Source: Clostridia bacterium (lineage in GTDB: Bacteria > Bacillota_A > Clostridia > Christensenellales > Aristaeellaceae). Taken from it: a stretch of DNA of 26,648 nt. The position numbers were made by a program, and so were the translations under genes. The DNA lies in NCBI GenBank assembly GCA_017464225.1, contig JAFUDW010000204.1, positions 1 to 26,648 on the forward strand, written 5' to 3'. The notes under the pieces are model-generated. The model ran no database searches. It had not been told where the DNA came from and saw only the letters and a program-made list of their open reading frames with translations. This document shows positions 23,332-26,648 of this stretch, in pieces; within the stretch, counting starts at the first letter, position 1; each line of letters starts with the position of its first letter.

Positions 23332-23345
23332 CACCGGTAGGTGAT
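23332..23345. repeat. Short direct repeats shared by toxin leader and antitoxin gene
   Basis: CACCGG (23332-23337) and GGTGAT (23340-23345) repeat, in the same order, the toxin-leader sequences at 23157-23162 and 23179-23184. Because the two genes are transcribed in opposite directions, direct repeats give complementary RNAs. ATCACC-GGTA-GGTGAT (23330-23345) is also an inverted repeat that can fold in the antitoxin RNA. Confidence 0.6.
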
Positions 23346-23376
23346 AAGTTCCGGAAGCATCCAACTCCCTGTCTTT

Positions 23377-23405
23377 ATTATAGACATGTGACCAACGCTT
23401 GTCAA
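23377..23405 (-). promoter_or_regulatory. Consensus promoter of the antitoxin RNA
   Basis: On the minus strand TTGACA (23405-23400) and TATAAT (23382-23377) are both perfect, with a 17-bp spacer. There is no protein-coding gene in this direction to explain it. CGCTTG-T-CAAGCG (23396-23408) overlaps the -35. Confidence 0.9.
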
Positions 23406-23420
23406 GCGCAAAGGAGAGCC

Positions 23421-24143
23421 ATGCACCGCTTTTTCGCCGATGAAAACGGCATTCTCAACGGCGTCGCCCGCCTGGAAGCCGGGGACGCCAATCACGCCCT
23501 GCGGGTGCTGCGGCTCAGCGTGGGCGATACCGTGCAGCTGTTCTGCGGCGGCGAAGCCTACCTGGCCGCCATCGCCGATATCAGCGACGGCGTAGCCGTG
23601 CGCGTGTTGGAACAGATCCAGAGCCCCGAGGCCACGCTGCGGGTCACGCTGTACCAGGGCGTGCCCAAGGGCGATAAAATGGACTATATCGTGCAAAAGT
23701 GCACCGAGGCCGGCGTCCGCCGGATCGTTCCGGTGAACATGCCCCGCTGTGTGGCGCGGCTGGAGACCGGGGACGATAAAAAGCTGGCCCGCTGGAACCG
23801 CATCGCCCGGGAAGCCGCCAAGCAGGCCTTCCGCCCGGTGACGCCCGAGGTGGCCCCGGCCATTGGCATCAAGCGGCTGCCCGCTCTTTTGCGGGAGCAC
23901 CAGCTGGCGCTTGTGCCCTGGGAGGACGCCCGGGACGGCGCCCTGCGGCAGCTGATCACCCCGGAGATCACCGATCTGGCCATCGTTATCGGCCCCGAGG
24001 GCGGCATGAGCCCGGAGGACGTGGCGCCGCTGCTCGGCGCCGGGGCCAAAGCCGTGACCCTGGGCCCGCGCATTTTCCGCACCGAGACCGCCGGGCTGGC
24101 GGCCATCGTGGCGGCCATGGCGTTTTCCCATAATCTGGAGTAA
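23421..24143 (+). CDS. rsmE: 16S rRNA (uracil(1498)-N3)-methyltransferase
   Basis: A 240-residue SPOUT-class enzyme that methylates U1498 of 16S rRNA. AAAGGAGAG at 23410-23418 fixes ATG 23421. The N-terminal PUA-like part (MHRFFADENG, HALRVLRLSVGD) is followed by the knotted SPOUT domain with IGPEGGMSPEDV and LGPRIFRTETA, which form the SAM pocket. Length is normal. It is tightly followed by mtaB. I see no convincing plus-strand promoter directly upstream; it may depend on read-through from prmA or from the toxin promoter, or on a weak promoter I cannot recognise. Confidence 0.95.
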   Translation: MHRFFADENGILNGVARLEAGDANHALRVLRLSVGDTVQLFCGGEAYLAAIADISDGVAVRVLEQIQSPEATLRVTLYQGVPKGDKMDYIVQKCTEAGVRRIVPVNMPRCVARLETGDDKKLARWNRIAREAAKQAFRPVTPEVAPAIGIKRLPALLREHQLALVPWEDARDGALRQLITPEITDLAIVIGPEGGMSPEDVAPLLGAGAKAVTLGPRIFRTETAGLAAIVAAMAFSHNLE

Positions 24144-24146
24144 AAA

Positions 24147-25430
24147 ATGAAGGTAGCCTTTCACACCCTTGGCTGCAAGGTCAATCAGTACGACAGCCAA
24201 GCCATGCTGGAGCTGTTTGAGCGCGCCGGGTATACGGCGGGCGATTTTGACGACGTTTGCGACGTGTATGTGATCAACACCTGCACGGTCACCGGCACGG
24301 GCGATAAAAAGAGCCTGCAGGCCATCCGCCGGGCCCAGCGCAAAAATCCGGCGGCGCAGATCGTGGTCTGCGGCTGCATGGCCCAGCGGGACGGCGAAAA
24401 GCTGCTGGCCCAAACCGGCGCGCGGCTGGTACTGGGCACGGCGGGCCGCGGGCAGGTGGTGGAGCTGCTGGAAAAGGCCGTGCGGGAGGACAGGCGGCTT
24501 TGCGCCGTTACCGACGTGCGCCGCGCCAGCTTTGAACCGCTGCTGATTACCCGGCACGAGGGCCGCACCCGGGCCACCCTCAAGATCCAAGAGGGCTGCG
24601 ACCGGTTCTGCGCCTACTGCATCATTCCCCACGTGCGCGGCGGCATCCGCAGCCGGGCGGCGGAGGACGTGCGGGAGGAGGCCCGGCGGCTCAGCGAGGC
24701 CGGGTATCGGGAGATCGTGCTCACCGGCATCCACCTGACCAGCTATGGCCGGGACCTGGCGGACGGCACAACGCTGCTCAGCGTGATCGAGGCGGTGCAC
24801 GGCTTACCGCTGGTGGAGCGCATCCGCCTGGGCAGTCTGGAGCCGGTGATCGCCACCGAAGCGTTTGCGCAAAGCCTGGCCCGGCTGCCCAAGGTATGCC
24901 CCCAGTTCCACCTGGCGCTGCAGAGCGGCAGCGACGGCGTATTGAAGCGCATGCGCCGCCGGTACGATACCGCGGCCTTCCGGGAGAGCGCCGCCGCCCT
25001 GCGGGCCGCCTTTCCGGGCTGCGCCCTGACCACCGACGTGATGAGCGGCTTCCCCGGCGAAACGGCGGAGGAGCACCGGCAGTCCATGGAATTTTGCCGG
25101 GAAATGGCGTTCAGCCGCATGCACGTGTTTCCCTACAGCGAGCGGGAGGGCACGCCTGCCGCGCGGATGGAAGGCGCGGTGCCCAAGGCGCTGCGGGAGG
25201 CGCGCGCCCGGGAGCTCATCGCCCTGGGGCATGAGATGGCCGCCGCCTACGCCCAAAGCCAGGTGGGCACGGCGCGCAGCGTGCTGTTTGAAACCTGCGA
25301 CGGCGATAAGAGCGTCGGCTATACCATGGAGTATATGCGCTGCGAATGCCCCGGCGCGCTGATGGGCCAGACCCGGCAGGTGCTGATCACCGGATACGCG
25401 GGCGATACCTTTACGGGCGAACCGATATAA
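24147..25430 (+). CDS. mtaB: tRNA (N6-threonylcarbamoyladenosine(37)-C2)-methylthiotransferase
   Basis: A 427-residue radical-SAM enzyme that converts t6A37 to ms2t6A37 in tRNAs reading ANN codons. The auxiliary Fe-S domain shows LGCKVNQYDS (C10), NTCTVTG (C46) and VVCGCMAQR (C75/C77). The radical-SAM cluster is C151, C155 and C158 (CDRFCAYC), followed by IIPHVRGG. VLTGIHLTSYG, LALQSGSDGVLKRMRR, DVMSGFPGE and a C-terminal TRAM-like region complete it. It starts 3 bp after rsmE, with the ribosome-binding site inside the end of that gene, so the two are co-translated. Confidence 0.95.
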   Translation: MKVAFHTLGCKVNQYDSQAMLELFERAGYTAGDFDDVCDVYVINTCTVTGTGDKKSLQAIRRAQRKNPAAQIVVCGCMAQRDGEKLLAQTGARLVLGTAGRGQVVELLEKAVREDRRLCAVTDVRRASFEPLLITRHEGRTRATLKIQEGCDRFCAYCIIPHVRGGIRSRAAEDVREEARRLSEAGYREIVLTGIHLTSYGRDLADGTTLLSVIEAVHGLPLVERIRLGSLEPVIATEAFAQSLARLPKVCPQFHLALQSGSDGVLKRMRRRYDTAAFRESAAALRAAFPGCALTTDVMSGFPGETAEEHRQSMEFCREMAFSRMHVFPYSEREGTPAARMEGAVPKALREARARELIALGHEMAAAYAQSQVGTARSVLFETCDGDKSVGYTMEYMRCECPGALMGQTRQVLITGYAGDTFTGEPI

Positions 25431-25449
25431 AAGAAAGGAAGAGATCAAA

Positions 25450-25794
25450 ATGAGCGACTGTATTTTCTGTAAGATCGCCAACGGCGAGATCCCCAGCAGC
25501 AAGGTATACGAGGATGAATACGTGCTGGCCTTCCGGGATATCAATCCCCAGGCCCCCAAGCACGTGGTGATCATCCCCAAGCGGCACGTGCAAAACCTGA
25601 ACGAAATGGATAAGCTGACCGAAAAGGAGCAATTGGCCATCCTGCACGCCTGCAAAAAGGCTGCCGAGCTGGAGGGCGTTGAGGTTTCGGGCTATCGCAT
25701 CGTCAGCAATTGCGGGCCGGACGCCGACCAGAGCGTTCAGCACCTGCATTTCCACGTGCTGGGCGGCGGCAAGCTGAGCGTCAGCATGGCCTGA
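25450..25794 (+). CDS. HIT-family purine phosphoramidase (HinT-like)
   Basis: A 114-residue nucleotide hydrolase of the HinT branch. Residues CIFC near the N-terminus, the KHVVIIPKRHVQNL strand, and the catalytic histidine triad HLHFHVLGG (about residues 98-106) identify it. AAAGGAAGAG precedes ATG 25450. It is probably transcribed with mtaB, 19 bp upstream; HIT-rpsU next to mtaB is a usual clostridial order. Cellular substrate is unknown beyond the family's AMP-lysine type phosphoramidates. Confidence 0.93.
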   Translation: MSDCIFCKIANGEIPSSKVYEDEYVLAFRDINPQAPKHVVIIPKRHVQNLNEMDKLTEKEQLAILHACKKAAELEGVEVSGYRIVSNCGPDADQSVQHLHFHVLGGGKLSVSMA

Positions 25795-25877
25795 CGAAGG
25801 GCAAATCTGGCGCCGAACAGCAGAAGCTCCCTTGTGGATGTATATGTGACAGAACTGTAAAAACGTGAAATAACCTG

Positions 25878-25906
25878 TTGACGAAGCGGCTTTTAAGCTG
25901 TATAAT
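25878..25906 (+). promoter_or_regulatory. Promoter of rpsU
   Basis: TTGACG (25878-25883), a 17-bp spacer, and TATAAT (25901-25906), leaving an untranslated leader of about 65 nt. No terminator is visible between the HIT gene and this promoter. Confidence 0.85.
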
Positions 25907-25977
25907 ACACACACGGTCGCCATCCGTCGTTTTTACGGCGTGTGCCAAGGCGAGATAGGCGAAGGGAGGGAAAACAA

Positions 25978-26151
25978 GTGTCTGAAGTACGTGTCAAGGA
26001 AAACGAATCCTTGGAAAGCGCCCTGAAGCGTTTCAAGCGCCAGTGCGCCCGCGCCGGCGTTATGGCCGAGGTTCGTAAGCGTGAGCATTATGAAAAGCCC
26101 AGCGTGAAGCGCAAGAAGAAGGCGGAAGCCGCTCGGAAGCGCCGCTACTGA
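25978..26151 (+). CDS. rpsU: 30S ribosomal protein S21
   Basis: A 57-residue basic ribosomal protein of the small subunit. The start is GTG 25978, placed by GGGAGG 10 bp upstream and by the universal start [18 protein letters not shown]; an in-frame upstream ATG would add 12 unconserved residues. [19 protein letters not shown] C-terminus (here [15 protein letters not shown]) and the closing KRRY are standard. It has its own strong promoter and terminator. Confidence 0.97.
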   Translation: MSEVRVKENESLESALKRFKRQCARAGVMAEVRKREHYEKPSVKRKKKAEAARKRRY

Positions 26152-26159
26152 GCCAGAGA

Positions 26160-26195
26160 GCAAAGCCCCTGCGAAAGCGGGGGCTTTGCTTTTGC
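26160..26195 (+). terminator. Terminator of rpsU
   Basis: A 10-bp perfect stem has left arm GCAAAGCCCC (26160-26169) and right arm GGGGCTTTGC (26180-26189), followed by TTTT. Confidence 0.88.
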
Positions 26196-26231
26196 CGCGG
26201 AGAAAAAAACAAATTTTCTTTATTTTTAGTA

Positions 26232-26260
26232 TTGACATCAAAGCCAATTTCGTGTATTAT
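26232..26260 (+). promoter_or_regulatory. Promoter of the tRNA cluster
   Basis: TTGACA (26232-26237, 6 of 6), a 17-bp spacer, and TATTAT (26255-26260, 5 of 6). An A/T-rich tract directly upstream (about 26204-26231) resembles an UP element, as expected for a stable-RNA operon. Confidence 0.85.
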
Positions 26261-26294
26261 ATTCGTTGTCACCGAACGCTGTGCGAAAGCTTTA

Positions 26295-26371
26295 CGGGGT
26301 GTAGCGCAGTCCGGTAGCGCACGTGCTTTGGGAGCATGGGGCCGGGGGTTCGAATCCCTTCACCCCGACCA
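26295..26371 (+). tRNA. tRNA-Pro (TGG)
   Basis: The acceptor stem CGGGGTG pairs with CACCCCG, the anticodon loop is TTTGGGA giving TGG, the T loop is GTTCGAATC-type, and the CCA end is encoded (26369-26371). Confidence 0.95.
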
Positions 26372-26392
26372 ATTGTCTTTCGCACGGCATGT

Positions 26393-26468
26393 GGCCCCGT
26401 GGTCAAGAGGCCTAAGACATCGCCCTTTCACGGCGGTAACTCGGGTTCGAATCCCGACGGGGTCACCA
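26393..26468 (+). tRNA. tRNA-Glu (TTC)
   Basis: The acceptor GGCCCCG pairs with CGGGGTC, the anticodon loop is CTTTCAC-like giving TTC, the T loop is GGTTCGAATCC, and the CCA end is encoded. Confidence 0.95.
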
Positions 26469-26489
26469 TTTTTCTCCCTTCGGGGTAAC

Positions 26490-26566
26490 GGGCCTTTAGC
26501 TCAGTTGGTCAGAGCAGTCGGCTCATAACCGATCGGTCCGGGGTTCAAGTCCCTGAAGGCCCACCA
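26490..26566 (+). tRNA. tRNA with CAT anticodon (elongator Met or Ile2)
   Basis: The acceptor GGGCCTT pairs with AAGGCCC, the anticodon loop is CTCATAA giving CAT, and the CCA end is encoded. It is not the initiator: position 1 pairs with 72, and the anticodon stem lacks the three G-C pairs. The TTAGCTCAG-rich 5' half resembles lysidine-modified tRNA-Ile2 of Bacillota as well as elongator Met, so identity is left open. Confidence 0.85.
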
Positions 26567-26570
26567 TTGT

Positions 26571-26647
26571 GGCCCGGTAGTTCAGTTGGTTAGAACGCCA
26601 GCCTGTCACGCTGGAGGTCATGGGTTCGAGCCCCATTCGGGTCGCCA
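26571..26647 (+). tRNA. tRNA-Asp (GTC)
   Basis: The acceptor GGCCCGG pairs with TCGGGTC (with G-T pairs), the anticodon loop is CTGTCAC giving GTC, G73 is followed by an encoded CCA. The gene is complete, ending one base before the window edge; the cluster may continue. Confidence 0.95.
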
Positions 26648-26648
26648 C

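Larger units (their letters stand above)
23285..23370 (-). ncRNA. Probable antitoxin RNA of the type I toxin-antitoxin locus
   Basis: The minus-strand promoter at 23405-23377 predicts a transcript starting near 23370 and ending at the shared terminator, about 85 nt, with no plausible open frame. It contains AUCACC (complement of 23340-23345), matching the toxin Shine-Dalgarno GGUGAU (23179-23184), and CCGGUG (complement of 23332-23337), matching CACCGG in the toxin leader (23157-23162). Both complementary blocks are in the correct antiparallel order. A second register is UUCCGG with CCGGAA and UUGG with CCAA. The RNA would bind the toxin mRNA at the terminator and at the ribosome-binding region and block translation, as in the Fst/par system. 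Ends are predicted, not measured. Confidence 0.68.

Noticed and set aside
23363..23373. 11-bp inverted copy of GACAGGGAGTT (23128-23138) in the antitoxin gene
   Set aside because: As an inverted repeat it gives identical, not complementary, sequence in the two RNAs, and the predicted antitoxin start falls inside it. It may be leftover from duplication; I did not use it as evidence for pairing.
26490..26566. Initiator tRNA-fMet
   Set aside because: Position 1-72 is paired and the anticodon stem lacks three consecutive G-C pairs, so it is an elongator Met or Ile2 tRNA.

Overview
The window looks like chromosomal DNA of a GC-rich anaerobic Bacillota (Clostridia), probably a gut lineage. The evidence is the Gram-positive style sigma-A promoters and strong Shine-Dalgarno sites, the gene run prmA / rsmE / mtaB / HIT / rpsU that is typical of Clostridia, tRNAs with encoded CCA ends, a BspA-like surface protein, and ABC sugar-type importers with no ATPase gene of their own. 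A Christensenellales-like lineage is a guess. It rests on GC content and on solute-binding proteins that carry signal peptides without a lipobox.

Layout. Positions 1-4490 hold the 3' part of ATP-type PEP carboxykinase (pckA) and a 1028-residue exported beta-repeat/BspA-like protein. Positions 4465-11740 are an acid-sugar module: an AraC-type regulator, L(+)-tartrate dehydratase TtdAB, a tripartite tricarboxylate transporter (TctC, TctB, TctA) and a galactonate-dehydratase-like enolase-superfamily enzyme. Tartrate dehydration gives oxaloacetate, the substrate of PckA. Positions 11748-18864 hold a divergent pair of units. On the minus strand is an unusual 724-residue LacI regulator fused to a complete extracellular-type solute-binding domain. 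On the plus strand are an ABC importer (binding protein plus two permeases), a cytosolic glycerophosphodiester phosphodiesterase and a HAD phosphatase. Positions 19077-21137 carry a GH120 beta-xylosidase with its own promoter.

Positions 21200-26195 are the housekeeping block prmA ... rsmE-mtaB-HIT-rpsU. Between prmA and rsmE sits an AT-richer insert of about 1.2 kb. It encodes a DpnI-family endonuclease specific for methylated GATC, with no partner methylase. It also encodes what I read as a complete type I toxin-antitoxin locus. A 30-residue membrane peptide is driven by a TTGACG-17-TATAAT promoter, and a convergent small RNA by a perfect TTGACA-17-TATAAT promoter. Both end at one shared bidirectional terminator, and short direct repeats make the RNA complementary to the toxin ribosome-binding region, an arrangement like the Fst/par family. 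The window closes with a promoter and four tRNA genes (Pro, Glu, Met/Ile2, Asp).

The most interesting items are the unannotated type I toxin-antitoxin locus next to dpnI, the LacI/solute-binding-protein chimera with its operator-like repeats, and two places where the promoter of one gene is built into the terminator hairpin of the gene before it.
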